A program made the position numbers and the translations under genes. A model generated the notes under the pieces. That model was not told the DNA's origin. It was given only the letters and a program-made list of their open reading frames with translations, and did no database searches. Shown here in pieces: positions 1 to 8,916 of a DNA stretch of 54,526 bases; positions within the stretch are counted from its first letter, which is position 1; each line of letters starts with the position of its first letter. Origin of the DNA: an uncultured Halieaceae bacterium (GTDB taxonomy: Bacteria > Pseudomonadota > Gammaproteobacteria > Pseudomonadales > Halieaceae); contig CAJWEV010000010.1 of the NCBI GenBank assembly GCA_913031575.1, forward strand, positions 1-54,526, read 5' to 3'.

Positions 1-947
1 GCATCTCTAAAATCTTCGTAGTCGTCGGCATTTATGGTGAAAATGCCTGCATAGACCTGCGGTTTTATTTCCTGAAAGCCCGGTAATGTCGCTGTCTCAG
101 GTGCACCAGATGCAATTAGCGTGTCGCCCACCGGCGCACCCTTAATATCTTTGATACCAGCGACGATGAATCCAACTTCACCTGCTCGAAGTTGATCGGT
201 AACCGTTCGCCGGGGTGTAAACACGCCGATCATGTCGGCTTGATGAACCTTGCCGGTAGACTTCACCACAAATTTATCGCGCTTTTTAATCTGTCCCTGC
301 TTGACGCGGACCAGCGAGACAACCCCCAGATAGTTGTCAAACCATGAGTCAATGATAAGCGCCTGTAGCGGCTCATCTCGATCGCCCTCAGGCGCGGGAA
401 TATGCTCCACTAAGTACTCAAGGGTGTCTTCAATTCCGAGACCAGTCTTGGCACTGACAGGCACAGCCTTGCTAGCCTCAATGCCAATAATCTCCTCGAT
501 CTCATTTTGAACACGCTCAGGTTCTGCCTGCGGCAAATCCATCTTGTTGAGTATTGGCAGTACCTCAAGGCCCTGTTCGATCGCGGTGTAACAGTTTGCA
601 ACCGACTGAGCCTCGACACCCTGCCCCGCGTCCACCACCAACAGGGCACCTTCACACGCTGCTAAGGAGCGAGAAACCTCGTAGGAAAAGTCCACGTGTC
701 CAGGCGTATCAATGAAATTAAGCTGATAAACCTCACCGTTGCGGGCCCTGTAGTTCAGCGTAACGCTCTGCGCCTTGATCGTAATGCCGCGCTCACGCTC
801 GAGATCCATAGAGTCAAGCACTTGTTCGGCCATCTCTCTGTCGCTTAAGCCGCCGCAGTGCTGGATAAAACGATCAGCCAACGTCGACTTACCGTGGTCG
901 ATATGGGCAATGATGGAAAAGTTGCGAATGTGACTCAGATCAGTCAC
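1..947 (-). CDS. lepA: Elongation factor 4 (LepA), N-terminal part, cut by window edge
   Basis: Ribosome-associated GTPase that acts on stalled or mistranslocated ribosomes. The frame opens with GTG at 945-947, preceded by a GGAG-type ribosome binding site, and runs off the left edge, giving about 315 of the roughly 600 residues usual for the family. The G1 motif AHIDHGKST lies at residues 14-22, followed by the switch II motif DTPGH near residue 79 and NKMD near residue 134. Domain II follows, with the sequence [20 protein letters not shown] typical of LepA. It lies downstream of mucD, as in the Pseudomonas algU locus. The C-terminal half, including the LepA-specific domain, is outside the window. 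Confidence 0.96.
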   Translation of the reverse strand, partial: MTDLSHIRNFSIIAHIDHGKSTLADRFIQHCGGLSDREMAEQVLDSMDLERERGITIKAQSVTLNYRARNGEVYQLNFIDTPGHVDFSYEVSRSLAACEGALLVVDAGQGVEAQSVANCYTAIEQGLEVLPILNKMDLPQAEPERVQNEIEEIIGIEASKAVPVSAKTGLGIEDTLEYLVEHIPAPEGDRDEPLQALIIDSWFDNYLGVVSLVRVKQGQIKKRDKFVVKSTGKVHQADMIGVFTPRRTVTDQLRAGEVGFIVAGIKDIKGAPVGDTLIASGAPETATLPGFQEIKPQVYAGIFTINADDYEDFRD

Positions 948-1035
948 GACGGCTCCCTAAAGACGAATGAGGGCTTTGATTGCTCCCGAGCGCGCGAAGT
1001 GTAGCGCAGGGTTCTGAGCAATGACCACTCAATGT

Positions 1036-2436
1036 TCAGTCATTTTCTGGTACTTTGATACCAATGAACTGTGGCGCACCCTGCCGGATTAGACGCACCG
1101 ACACCGATTTTCCTGGCTCTAGGCCATCTGCCGCCGATGAGATGTCACTCAGCCGACTAATCGCAGAGCGTCCAAAACGGGTCAAAATATCTCCAGCCCT
1201 CACGCCACCCTTAAAGGCGGGAGATCCGGGCTCGACTGAGCTGACAACCACACCACCACGAACTGCGGGACCAGGTTCATCAGAATCATCTAACTCCTTT
1301 ACGGTCATGCCCAACATACTTACCGTTCCCGGTTCACTGGGTTTTGTAACAACTCTCGCGATCTCATCGGCCTCCAAAGCGCCAATTTCAACCTCAAGCA
1401 GCATTTCCTCTCCGTCTCTGATAACAGTGACATCTACCGCAGCTCCCGGCGCGAGTAATCCCACGATGTGCGGAAGGTCGGCAGAAACCTCTATCTGTGC
1501 ACCATCAACTGCGACGATGATATCCCCGGACTCGATACCCGCACGTTCAGCAGGCGAGTTGCCGCCTACCTGCGCTACTAACGCCCCTCGCGGACGATCC
1601 AAGTCAAACGACTCGGCGAGCGTTCGATCAACATTTTGAATACTGACACCCAACCAGCCTCGAACCACTTCACCACTGGTCTGCAACTGCTTCACGATGT
1701 TAGTGACAACACGCGCAGGAATGGCGAAGGACAGGCCAATCGAGCCACCCGAGCGCGTAAAGATCTGCGAATTCACCCCGACAACCTCTCCAGCCAAATT
1801 AAAGAGTGGACCTCCTGAATTACCGGGATTAATAGCCACGTCCGTCTGAATGAAAGGAACATAGTTTTCGCCCCTTTCCGTTGGCAAACTTCGCCCTTTG
1901 GCACTGACAATGCCAGCAGTCGCTGAATAGTCCAGGCCAAACGGTGACCCAATCGCGAGAACCCACTGCCCTACCTTCAAATCCTCGGATTTACCCAAGC
2001 TCAAAAAAGGTAATCCATTGGCATCAACTCTAAGTAATGCAAGATCTGAGCGCTGATCAGTGCCGATGACTTCTGCATCGAACTCTCGACGGTCCGCAAG
2101 TCTTACAATTACGGTATCGGCGCCATCCACTACGTGATGGTTGGTGACGATGTATCCATCCCTCGAAATGATAAATCCAGAGCCTGTGCCACCACCTCGG
2201 GGTGCCGGTGGATTGCGATCCTGAAAAAATCGACGAAGCGCCTCAGGTAATTGCTCCAGCTCTTCCAGCTCTTCCATTTGCCCACGTCCGGAGCGCGATG
2301 GAGCCTCCACCTCCGCAATAATCTTCACTACAGCAGGCGACCTCTCTTCCACGATAGTTGCAAAATCGGGAAGTGCCGCCGCCGCGAGCTGACTGACACC
2401 AATAAACATCAGGGCCAAAGTGAGTCTAAGCATCAT
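1036..2436 (-). CDS. mucD: Periplasmic serine protease DegP/MucD family
   Basis: HtrA-type periplasmic protease/chaperone, 466 residues, that degrades misfolded envelope proteins. A signal peptide covers about residues 1-21. The protease domain carries the triad His101 (TNHHVV), Asp131 (RSDLAL) and Ser207 (GNSGGP). Two PDZ domains follow, at about residues 260-350 and 375-460. An acidic stretch at residues 54-65 sits in the LA-loop region. It is the last gene of the rpoE-rseA-rseB-rseC-mucD set, 73 bases after rseC. AAGGAT seven bases before the ATG serves as ribosome binding site. In Pseudomonas the same gene is mucD and restrains sigma-22 activation; that role is inferred here from position and family. 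Confidence 0.95.
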   Translation of the reverse strand: MMLRLTLALMFIGVSQLAAAALPDFATIVEERSPAVVKIIAEVEAPSRSGRGQMEELEELEQLPEALRRFFQDRNPPAPRGGGTGSGFIISRDGYIVTNHHVVDGADTVIVRLADRREFDAEVIGTDQRSDLALLRVDANGLPFLSLGKSEDLKVGQWVLAIGSPFGLDYSATAGIVSAKGRSLPTERGENYVPFIQTDVAINPGNSGGPLFNLAGEVVGVNSQIFTRSGGSIGLSFAIPARVVTNIVKQLQTSGEVVRGWLGVSIQNVDRTLAESFDLDRPRGALVAQVGGNSPAERAGIESGDIIVAVDGAQIEVSADLPHIVGLLAPGAAVDVTVIRDGEEMLLEVEIGALEADEIARVVTKPSEPGTVSMLGMTVKELDDSDEPGPAVRGGVVVSSVEPGSPAFKGGVRAGDILTRFGRSAISRLSDISSAADGLEPGKSVSVRLIRQGAPQFIGIKVPEND

Positions 2437-2509
2437 TTATTTTATCCTTTTAACTAAAACGTTAGGTGGACATCCGAACGGCACGAAGAGATGGTCGGTC
2501 TGAAATCCA

Positions 2510-2986
2510 CTAGTGGTTGATGTCAATGATGATTTCATCCAACTCATGATCGACCACCCGCTCCAGTTGAGGCTCGACCGTGCCAAAGAGGGATCGACTA
2601 CTCATCCAGCGTAGCCCAGCAAATGTGCCCAACAAACCAATGAAGAAACCAGCAGCTGCTCTAACATCACTGTCAGCGCCAACCACAAGCGCTAGCGTAA
2701 TGCCGAAAAACAACGGCAAGCCGTATAACATTAGCGCTCCCACCGACAATGTGGATCTAGGAATCGATATTTCAACCCTGTCATTTACTGAACAGTCGGT
2801 TGCTTTTAAAGTTTCTGACTCGCGCGCTCGCACAAGCCCTTTATCACTTGTCAGGACACCAGCCAGCGTTCTGTGACCGCAGCCAGAGCGAGCGACACAG
2901 GCGCCGCAAGCAGAGTTCCGACTGGTCTCGACCCATACGGCAGCCCCCTCTAGCGCCACAACTCTGCCGGTCTCAAAAATCGTCAT
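2510..2986 (-). CDS. rseC: RseC/MucC family sigma-E modulator
   Basis: Small inner-membrane protein of the RseC/MucC (SoxR-reducing complex) family, 158 residues from the ATG at 2986. An in-frame upstream extension would run into rseB, so the internal start MTIFETGRVV is preferred. An N-terminal cysteine cluster (CGACVARSGCG, about residues 23-33) could bind a metal or redox centre. Two hydrophobic segments follow, near LMLYGLPLFFGITLALVVGA and AAGFFIGLLGTFAGL. The rseB stop is four bases upstream, so the two are probably co-translated. The family modulates sigma-E activity and, in RsxC-linked systems, SoxR reduction. The exact role here is not visible from sequence. Confidence 0.9.
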   Translation of the reverse strand: MTIFETGRVVALEGAAVWVETSRNSACGACVARSGCGHRTLAGVLTSDKGLVRARESETLKATDCSVNDRVEISIPRSTLSVGALMLYGLPLFFGITLALVVGADSDVRAAAGFFIGLLGTFAGLRWMSSRSLFGTVEPQLERVVDHELDEIIIDINH

Positions 2987-2990
2987 TACT

Positions 2991-3854
2991 TCAACGACTC
3001 GGTACAACACGCACTGCTTCAGCAATCAGCCGAGCAGCGGCGAGTGGTACCTCGCCAATTACAGTCACCAAAATACGCGTACCTGAGACAACACTGCCCC
3101 TGGAATAGGTCAAGGTGGCACCGTGGCGCACGGCACCCTCACCCGCCGATAAATCATCCGCGAGCGGTTCGAATACAACCGTCGCAGCAGCGATGCCGTC
3201 ACTAACAAACAATGCTTTTTCCTCGAAACCTCGCGCAAGGCTAGCCTTGTAGCCAAGGGGCAAACCGATAATATCAAGATGCTGCATCAGCGAAGTAGCG
3301 CTTTCCGCCGTTATTGTGTCGTCTCTCGGCGTTACCGTGATTGAAGCATATTCATGTCGTTCTAGAAGCTTCCCATCCTCGCTGAATGATTCTGATTTAA
3401 GAACTAACCCAGAAACATCATCCAGTGCCAGGCGATACCCCAGACGCAGTCCGTCTCGCGGCCTGAGGTGCAATGAAGCCGTGGGCCTTCCTGCCACTTT
3501 GGGGCCGAGCTTCAGATGCAGCGAGTAAAAAACGCTTAGCTCGCAGGCAGTGACAGCGGGACCACGTGGCGCCCAAAAAGTTTGCGTCTCCTCAGCCGCA
3601 GGAGCATTTAGGTAATTAAGTTGTCCCAGGTCTTGCCCGGCCACATGCGACTTCGAAATAAAGTTCCTTGCGCCGGAAGACTCCTTGAGAAACGTGCCGG
3701 AGTAAGAGAATTTCTGATGCGACTCCTGTATCTGATCGATAGCACGCGCAATCGATTGGTCTACATCACATTTATCTTGAGCGTTTGCGCGCGAGGACAG
3801 CACAACAGCAGTGGCGATAGCAATGGAGAAAAACGCGCACCTCAACTGGTTCAC
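2991..3854 (-). CDS. rseB: Periplasmic sigma-E regulator RseB/MucB
   Basis: Periplasmic protein that binds the anti-sigma factor RseA, shields it from DegS cleavage and senses mislocalised lipids or lipopolysaccharide. It has a signal peptide (hydrophobic run FFSIAIATAVVLSS, cleavage after RANA) and then the two-lobe MucB/RseB fold. The N-terminal lobe contains FSYSGTF, and the smaller C-terminal lobe lies after about residue 210. The frame opens with GTG at 3860, but GTG at 3854 has GAGG at proper spacing and is preferred (about 287 residues). It is 14 bases after rseA and four bases before rseC, in a single operon. Confidence 0.92.
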   Translation of the reverse strand: MNQLRCAFFSIAIATAVVLSSRANAQDKCDVDQSIARAIDQIQESHQKFSYSGTFLKESSGARNFISKSHVAGQDLGQLNYLNAPAAEETQTFWAPRGPAVTACELSVFYSLHLKLGPKVAGRPTASLHLRPRDGLRLGYRLALDDVSGLVLKSESFSEDGKLLERHEYASITVTPRDDTITAESATSLMQHLDIIGLPLGYKASLARGFEEKALFVSDGIAAATVVFEPLADDLSAGEGAVRHGATLTYSRGSVVSGTRILVTVIGEVPLAAARLIAEAVRVVPSR

Positions 3855-3868
3855 CGCCACCTCAGCCG

Positions 3869-4498
3869 CTATTGGCTGTCCGCTGGATCAACTGACCGAG
3901 AAACAAGGGGCATAATAGAGACCGCTGATGCAGTGGTGATATGCACTTGCAGCAGTGACTTGAAACGTTCGTCGGCAAGCCGGTTATAGCTCGCCCTGTT
4001 GCTGTACGGGTCAACTGTTGTCACCGATGCCGGCGAGGTTACAGTGCGTGGCTGCATTACCTGAGATTCTGCAAAACTCGCTTGTACCGCGCCTGTGCCC
4101 GGGACTTGGACAATCGCACCCGGAGCAGTAACTGAGTTTATGGGTGTCTCGTTAAATAACAGGGCCTGCTGGCCGCCAAGAACAACAGCAAGGGTGACCG
4201 ATGCCGCAACGGCCATTGAAATCAGTGGATTCGCATACCGCCTTTTCTCAGATAAAATCGTCTTTCGAACAGCCTCACTCACGTCGATTTCTAGTGCCGA
4301 AACTCGCTGACCAACTATCGCCTCACGGATCAGCTGCTGTCGCCGCCAATACACACGTAATTCCTCGGATCCAGCAGTACCCCGGAGCGCTCGCGCCATA
4401 TCAAGATCATTGGCCTCTCCATCCATCAGGGCTGACAGGCTTTCCTGATCAACCGATGAAACTGTGCCGCTCACAAGTTTATCGTCGTCTTTTATCAA
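3869..4498 (-). CDS. rseA: Anti-sigma-E factor RseA/MucA
   Basis: Inner-membrane anti-sigma factor, 209 residues. The cytoplasmic N-terminal domain (about residues 18-65, ESLSALMDGEANDLDMARAL) is the RseA_N helical domain that clamps RpoE. One transmembrane segment lies near residues 91-109 (PLISMAVAASVTLAVVLGG), and the C-terminal part is periplasmic and binds RseB. The ATG overlaps the rpoE stop by four bases, so translation is coupled and the partners are made together. Regulated proteolysis by DegS/RseP is expected from family knowledge; those proteases are not in the window. Confidence 0.93.
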   Translation of the reverse strand: MIKDDDKLVSGTVSSVDQESLSALMDGEANDLDMARALRGTAGSEELRVYWRRQQLIREAIVGQRVSALEIDVSEAVRKTILSEKRRYANPLISMAVAASVTLAVVLGGQQALLFNETPINSVTAPGAIVQVPGTGAVQASFAESQVMQPRTVTSPASVTTVDPYSNRASYNRLADERFKSLLQVHITTASAVSIMPLVSRSVDPADSQ

Positions 4499-5094
4499 CC
4501 TTCATTCCCCTGAAGTTGCCGAGCCACTTTTATATCGATGGCTTCGCGTGCCCGAAAAATCCGGGACCTGACTGTACCAATCGGACACTCTAAAACGTCC
4601 GCTATCTCCTCATAACTCAAGCCTTCGAACTCACGCAGTGTCAGCGCGGCTCTCAACTCTACTGGTAATTCCTCTATCGTTCGAGAAATTAACGCCTGTA
4701 ATTGTTCACCCATAATCACCTCGTCTGGTGACTCGTGATCTTTTAATCGGCCTGGAACATCAAACACTTCCAAAGCGTCCAATGCCATATCAGACGAAGG
4801 CCTCCGCCCCATTGCAACGAGATAATTCTTCGCCGCATTGGCCGCAATACGATACAGCCAGGTGTAAAACGCACTATCGCCGCGAAAACTGGGGAGTGCT
4901 CGATAGGCTTTGATAAACGCCTCCTGAGTCACATCCTCTACCTCAGCCGCATTGTTTAGGTAACGAGAAACGAGCTGCGCCACCCTCCCCTGATACTTCA
5001 AAACCAGAAGATCGAACGCGCGCGAATCCCCCTTTTTTGCGCGTTTTACGAGCTTGTCGTCACCATCGCTGAGTGCCAAAGTACCGCTTCCCAC
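4495..5094 (-). CDS. rpoE: RNA polymerase sigma factor RpoE/AlgU (sigma-E)
   Basis: ECF sigma factor directing the envelope-stress regulon. Region 2 is clear (DVTQEAFIKAYRALPSF, then FYTWLYRIAANAAKNYL), as is region 4 with its helix-turn-helix (LREFEGLSYEEIADVLECPI, then GTVRSRIFRARE). The longest frame starts with GTG at 5094 and has no ribosome binding site. TTG at 5079 has GGGAAG seven bases upstream and gives an N-terminus (MALSDGDDKLV) closer to the family length, so it may be the true start. The gene heads the rseA-rseB-rseC-mucD operon and diverges from nadB, as in Pseudomonas. A sigma-E-like promoter lies 50-76 bases upstream of the GTG. Confidence 0.96.
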   Translation of the reverse strand: MGSGTLALSDGDDKLVKRAKKGDSRAFDLLVLKYQGRVAQLVSRYLNNAAEVEDVTQEAFIKAYRALPSFRGDSAFYTWLYRIAANAAKNYLVAMGRRPSSDMALDALEVFDVPGRLKDHESPDEVIMGEQLQALISRTIEELPVELRAALTLREFEGLSYEEIADVLECPIGTVRSRIFRAREAIDIKVARQLQGNEG

Positions 5095-5143
5095 TTAGCA
5101 GATCTGGCGTCTATCACTTCTGCCCAATCTGTTTTCTGTTTCA

Positions 5144-5170
5144 TATGATGTTTGATGTTTCGAAAAGTTC
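5144..5170 (-). promoter_or_regulatory. Candidate sigma-E promoter for rpoE (autoregulation)
   Basis: On the minus strand TGAACTT (GAACTT at 5165-5170) is followed after 16 bases by TCATA (5144-5148). This fits the sigma-E pattern GGAACTT-N16-TCNNA well at the -35 and moderately at the -10. Autoregulated rpoE promoters are known in E. coli and Pseudomonas algU; the match here is by eye only. Confidence 0.5.
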
Positions 5171-5177
5171 AATTTAT

Positions 5178-5205
5178 TTGACACAATATTCGATACTCAT
5201 TCTAT
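5178..5205 (+). promoter_or_regulatory. Possible sigma-70 promoter for nadB
   Basis: A perfect TTGACA (5178-5183) lies upstream of nadB. The hexamer 16 bases further on, TTCTAT (5200-5205), is a poor -10 element, so the assignment is weak. It lies back to back with the rpoE promoter in the 5095-5242 spacer. Confidence 0.3.
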
Positions 5206-5242
5206 CCCTCCAGAGTGCCGCAGCTGTTGCATGGAGTCCATG

Positions 5243-6877
5243 ATGCGAGATACACATTTTGATGTTCTAGTCGTCGGAAGCGGCGCAGCAGGTCTCAGCC
5301 TTGCACTACAGCTCCCAGAAACCCTCTCCATCGGCTTGTTATCTAAGTCTGATTTGAATTCCGGCTCTACATCATGGGCCCAGGGTGGAATGGCCGCGGT
5401 ATTGCACGAGCGTGATACGATTGAATCGCATGTCGCCGACACCCTGCAAACCGGGGCGGGTCTCTGTCATGAGGGTGCAGTGATATTTACCGTCGAGCAA
5501 AGCCGCTCTGTTGTCGACTGGCTTGTAGCTCAGGGGGTAGATTTTGATCTGAGAAACGACCAACCGGACGATGAGCTTAGAGAGTTTCACCTGACGATGG
5601 AGGGTGGGCACTCCATACGCAGAATCCTGCACTCTGCCGATCATACCGGCAGCGCGATCTCAAAAGCGCTCAATGCGCGCATTACTGAACGCTCTAATGT
5701 AGAAATTCTAACTGACCGTTGCGTTGTCGATCTAATTGTTAAGGATGGCGAAGCTACCGGTGCCTATGTGCTAGATACAAGATCTGGCCTAGTGGAAACT
5801 ATGGGAGCGAGGGCGATTGCATTGGCGACAGGTGGAGCCAGCAAAGCCTATTTGTATACTAGTAATCCGGACGGAGCGACAGGCGACGGTATCGCTCTGG
5901 CATGGCGCGCAGGTTGTCGGGTCGCGAATCTTGAATTCAACCAATTTCACCCAACCTGTCTATACCATCCGAAGGCTCGAACATTTTTGCTGACGGAAGC
6001 GCTACGAGGAGAAGGCGCGACGCTTCATCTGCCGTCGGGCGAGCGGTTTATGCCGCGCTTTGACCATCGAGCGGAACTCGCGCCTCGCGATGTTGTTGCT
6101 CGCGCAATTGACCATGAAATGAAGCGATTGGGTCTTGAGTGTGTCTACTTAGATATCACACATAAATCGAGTGAGCAGATTCAGGAACACTTTCCCACGG
6201 TTCAAGCCCTATGTGCGGAGCTGGACATTGATATCGCTAAAGAACGAATACCCGTTGTGCCGGCAGCACACTATACCTGCGGCGGTGTGGTCACAGACCA
6301 GTATGGCGCCACCGATGTACGAGGACTTTACGTTATAGGCGAAACTGCTTGTACAGGCCTGCATGGCGCCAATAGGATGGCGAGTAACTCATTGCTCGAA
6401 TGCTTTGTTTACGCGGCTAGTGCTGCAGAGCACATGAGTATCAACCTGCCCGATACAAGGCCCGGTCGACTGCCAAGCTGGGACGACAGCAGGGTCCGAA
6501 TGTCGGACGAAGCAGTTGTTGTTCAGCACAACTGGCATGCCCTGCGACGTCTCATGTGGGATTATGTTGGTATTGAGAGGACCAATAGACGACTCAAGCG
6601 AGCGGCGAACCATATTTTCGTCCTCGAGCAGGAGGTCGACGAGTACTACGCGAGCTTCACCATTACCAAAGAGTTGCTTGAACTCAGAAATTTAACACTG
6701 GTTGCCAAGTTGATGGTCGACTCAGCCCGGAGCCGAAAAGAGTCAAGGGGGCTGCATTTCAACAGTGATCACCCCGCGATGCTCAGCGTAGCCCGGGATA
6801 CCGTACTAGTACCTAAGGACGGACGGAACACCTCTACAAAACTGCCTCAGTACATACAAGTCGGATCTAGCGTTTAG
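5243..6877 (+). CDS. nadB: L-aspartate oxidase
   Basis: FAD enzyme oxidising L-aspartate to iminoaspartate, the first step of bacterial NAD synthesis; 544 residues from ATG 5243. The N-terminal dinucleotide-binding motif VVGSGAAGLSLAL is followed by SGSTSWAQGGMAAVL, typical of NadB. Further family segments are EFNQFHPTCLYH, LTEALRGEGATL, PAAHYTCGGV and GANRMASNSLLE. A longer frame starts at 5231, but ATG 5243 has GGAG six bases upstream and is preferred. It diverges from rpoE, a neighbourhood conserved in Pseudomonas. Its 3' end overlaps the oppositely directed sdhE by 11 bases. Confidence 0.96.
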   Translation: MRDTHFDVLVVGSGAAGLSLALQLPETLSIGLLSKSDLNSGSTSWAQGGMAAVLHERDTIESHVADTLQTGAGLCHEGAVIFTVEQSRSVVDWLVAQGVDFDLRNDQPDDELREFHLTMEGGHSIRRILHSADHTGSAISKALNARITERSNVEILTDRCVVDLIVKDGEATGAYVLDTRSGLVETMGARAIALATGGASKAYLYTSNPDGATGDGIALAWRAGCRVANLEFNQFHPTCLYHPKARTFLLTEALRGEGATLHLPSGERFMPRFDHRAELAPRDVVARAIDHEMKRLGLECVYLDITHKSSEQIQEHFPTVQALCAELDIDIAKERIPVVPAAHYTCGGVVTDQYGATDVRGLYVIGETACTGLHGANRMASNSLLECFVYAASAAEHMSINLPDTRPGRLPSWDDSRVRMSDEAVVVQHNWHALRRLMWDYVGIERTNRRLKRAANHIFVLEQEVDEYYASFTITKELLELRNLTLVAKLMVDSARSRKESRGLHFNSDHPAMLSVARDTVLVPKDGRNTSTKLPQYIQVGSSV

Positions 6878-7124
6878 GTGCATCTCGCTTATACCCTCTT
6901 ATTACTGATACGATCGGCCGTAACGCATCGCCGGGGTGTGCGCGCCCCATTAACCATTCCAACATATCTTGGTCAGTCGAACTCATAAGCTCTCGATAGA
7001 GCGCTTTGAGATCGGGTGATAAACGCGGGTATTCGTCAGCCACAAAATCGGCCAAAAACAGGTCAAGTTCAAGTAACCCACGCCGACTTGCCCAACGCAT
7101 TCTGTTATGGTCATTATCCGTCAT
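6867..7124 (-). CDS. sdhE: Succinate dehydrogenase flavinylation factor SdhE (YgfY/CptB)
   Basis: Small cytoplasmic assembly factor, 85 residues, that promotes covalent FAD attachment to flavoproteins such as SdhA. The family signature RRGLLELDLFL is at residues 14-24 and a second conserved segment is EWLMGRAHP. It sits beside ygfZ in divergent orientation, whereas sdhE and ygfZ are also neighbours in E. coli. An internal Met at residue 9 (MRWASRRG) is an alternative start that would lengthen the spacer to ygfZ. Confidence 0.92.
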   Translation of the reverse strand: MTDNDHNRMRWASRRGLLELDLFLADFVADEYPRLSPDLKALYRELMSSTDQDMLEWLMGRAHPGDALRPIVSVIRGYKRDAPKR

Positions 7125-7187
7125 GGCTGGAGCGTAACGGAAATAAGAAAGTCATTCGATAGTGACGTGACATATGGGAATAAAATC

Positions 7188-8000
7188 GTGAGTCAAAACT
7201 TGACCGACCACATACTTTCGTTCGATGGAACCGATGTTCGCGACGTACTTCATGGTCAAACGACGCGGAATTTTAAGACACTCGATCTACATAAGCCCAT
7301 TGACGGCGCTTTTTGTGATCTTAAAGGTCGTGTCATCACCGACTTCACAGCTGTGCTCTCGTCAGAGGCGACCGCACTTATGCGGGTGAGCGGGACTGTT
7401 GCTGCACTACTTCAAGAGCATCTGGCCAAATATCTGATGTTCTCGAAAACAAAAATGACCACACACGACTGGCAATGTTGGGGCTGCAAAGACAGATCAG
7501 ATAGCTTACCCACGGGTATACGTATCCCGCGCGAGGATGGCCACTGTGAAATATGGTCGTCGCCATCCACTCCGCCCACGGACGCGATATCACCGGACGA
7601 GTGGCTGCTATTCCGAGTTACCCATGGAATGGCTCGTATCAATGAGCACAGCGTAGGAAAGTATTTGCCGCAAGACCTGAACTACGATCTCAATGGTATG
7701 ATTGATTTTGATAAGGGGTGTTACACGGGGCAAGAAATTATTGCCCGCCTCCACTACCGAGGCCAACCAAAACGGCGCCTCAGCCTGCTAATGGTGAGCT
7801 CATCGGCTCAGCCAGTCAACGACGCGCGAATCATCAATAGATCAACGGGAAAGTCAATCGGCTCAGTCATTGAGTCAGTTCGAGATGAAGACGCCTATCT
7901 TTGTCTCTGCGAAGTTGTCACGGACGTAGCCTCTCTAGATGTTGAGCTGGACGGCAACCTAGCCAAACCAGTGCCCGTTCTCGGAAAAACTAACGATTGA
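7188..8000 (+). CDS. ygfZ: Folate-binding protein YgfZ (iron-sulfur cluster maintenance)
   Basis: GcvT-like tetrahydrofolate-binding protein that supports assembly or repair of some Fe-S enzymes. The hallmark KGCYTGQE motif, with its conserved cysteine, is at about residues 176-183 and is followed by IIARLHYRGQ. The frame is open back to 7107, overlapping the start of sdhE. GTG at 7188, with GGGA eight bases upstream, gives MSQNLTDHILSF, matches the family N-terminus and leaves room for a promoter between the two genes. The product is about 270 residues. It ends five bases from the convergent ung gene. Confidence 0.92.
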   Translation: MSQNLTDHILSFDGTDVRDVLHGQTTRNFKTLDLHKPIDGAFCDLKGRVITDFTAVLSSEATALMRVSGTVAALLQEHLAKYLMFSKTKMTTHDWQCWGCKDRSDSLPTGIRIPREDGHCEIWSSPSTPPTDAISPDEWLLFRVTHGMARINEHSVGKYLPQDLNYDLNGMIDFDKGCYTGQEIIARLHYRGQPKRRLSLLMVSSSAQPVNDARIINRSTGKSIGSVIESVRDEDAYLCLCEVVTDVASLDVELDGNLAKPVPVLGKTND

Positions 8001-8005
8001 CGCTG

Positions 8006-8689
8006 CTAGCAGGCGCTCTCCCACCGAATAGTCTGCTCCCCCCTCGATGCGAGCCATTTGTTAGTCATACTGAAATGGGCGCAATCAAAGAATCCGCGAT
8101 ACGCACTCAGCGGTGATGGATGTGGGGCAGTCAGTACCAGATTGCGGGGCCCATTCACCAAGACGTGTTTCTTCTGCGCATGAGCACCCCAGAGTAAAAA
8201 AGCGGTGGGCTGATCTGACGCAGCAACGAGGCTGATTATGCGATCAGTAATCGTCTGCCAGCCAATGCCTTTATGTGACTCAGGCTCACCCGCACGGACA
8301 CTCAAGGTTGTGTTAAGTAGTAAAACGCCTTGCTCCGACCAGCGTCCGATTTGAAAACGACTTCCCGCCGTCGCGCCTAAATCTCGCTCCAGCATCTTCC
8401 GAATATTTAGGAGTGAGGGCGGCGCGGGGGTCGACGCTAAGACCTCGAACGCACGGCCCGTCGCCTGATGCTCACCGTGATACGGATCCTGTCCCAGGAT
8501 CACCACCCGAACGTCTCTTGGTCTCAGGCCTTCGAGCGCAGCAAATAGAAGCTCAAATGGAGGGTAGTAGCTATGGCCGCTGGCAAGCTCTTCGCCTAAT
8601 TTCTCCTCAATGCTTCGCGCAGTGGCGCTGGTCAACACGCCTTCGAGTGCGGATTGCCAATCAGCGGGGCAAATGTCTAAGAGGGTCAT
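8006..8689 (-). CDS. ung: Uracil-DNA glycosylase (family 1)
   Basis: Removes uracil from DNA as the first step of base-excision repair. The catalytic motif GQDPYHG is at residues 66-72 (Asp68 activates water), and the DNA-intercalation loop HPSPLSAYRGF is near the C-terminus. VLLLNTTLSVRAGEPESHKG is also diagnostic. The frame extends upstream to 8743, but ATG 8689 (MTLLDICPADW) fits the family N-terminus and avoids a hydrophobic extension. No good ribosome binding site is visible for either start. The gene converges on ygfZ with only five bases between the stops. Confidence 0.94.
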   Translation of the reverse strand: MTLLDICPADWQSALEGVLTSATARSIEEKLGEELASGHSYYPPFELLFAALEGLRPRDVRVVILGQDPYHGEHQATGRAFEVLASTPAPPSLLNIRKMLERDLGATAGSRFQIGRWSEQGVLLLNTTLSVRAGEPESHKGIGWQTITDRIISLVAASDQPTAFLLWGAHAQKKHVLVNGPRNLVLTAPHPSPLSAYRGFFDCAHFSMTNKWLASRGEQTIRWESAC

Positions 8690-8916
8690 GAGGGTCAGAA
8701 GGTTCGGAATGTAGCTCAAAAAACAGTACATCAACTGTAACACTCCGATTCATCGTATGTGAGATACGCTGGACACTTGGGCACCGCCACCAGGAATTAG
8801 ATCATCAGACAAGTGGGGACTCTCAGTGCAAAGCGATTGATGCGCGTTGCGCTCCATTAAATGTCAAATTGTTATCGAGAACTTCAACCCAGCACGCAGC
8901 AGTTCCGAGGCTATCC

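Noticed and set aside
1055-1639. Plus-strand frame of 194 codons antisense to mucD
   Set aside because: It lies wholly within a well-supported protease gene; composition is a shadow of the PDZ-coding strand and no motif is seen.
2507-2516. CCACTAGTGG palindrome at the rseC stop codon
   Set aside because: Ten bases only, partly coding, no T-run; likely chance.
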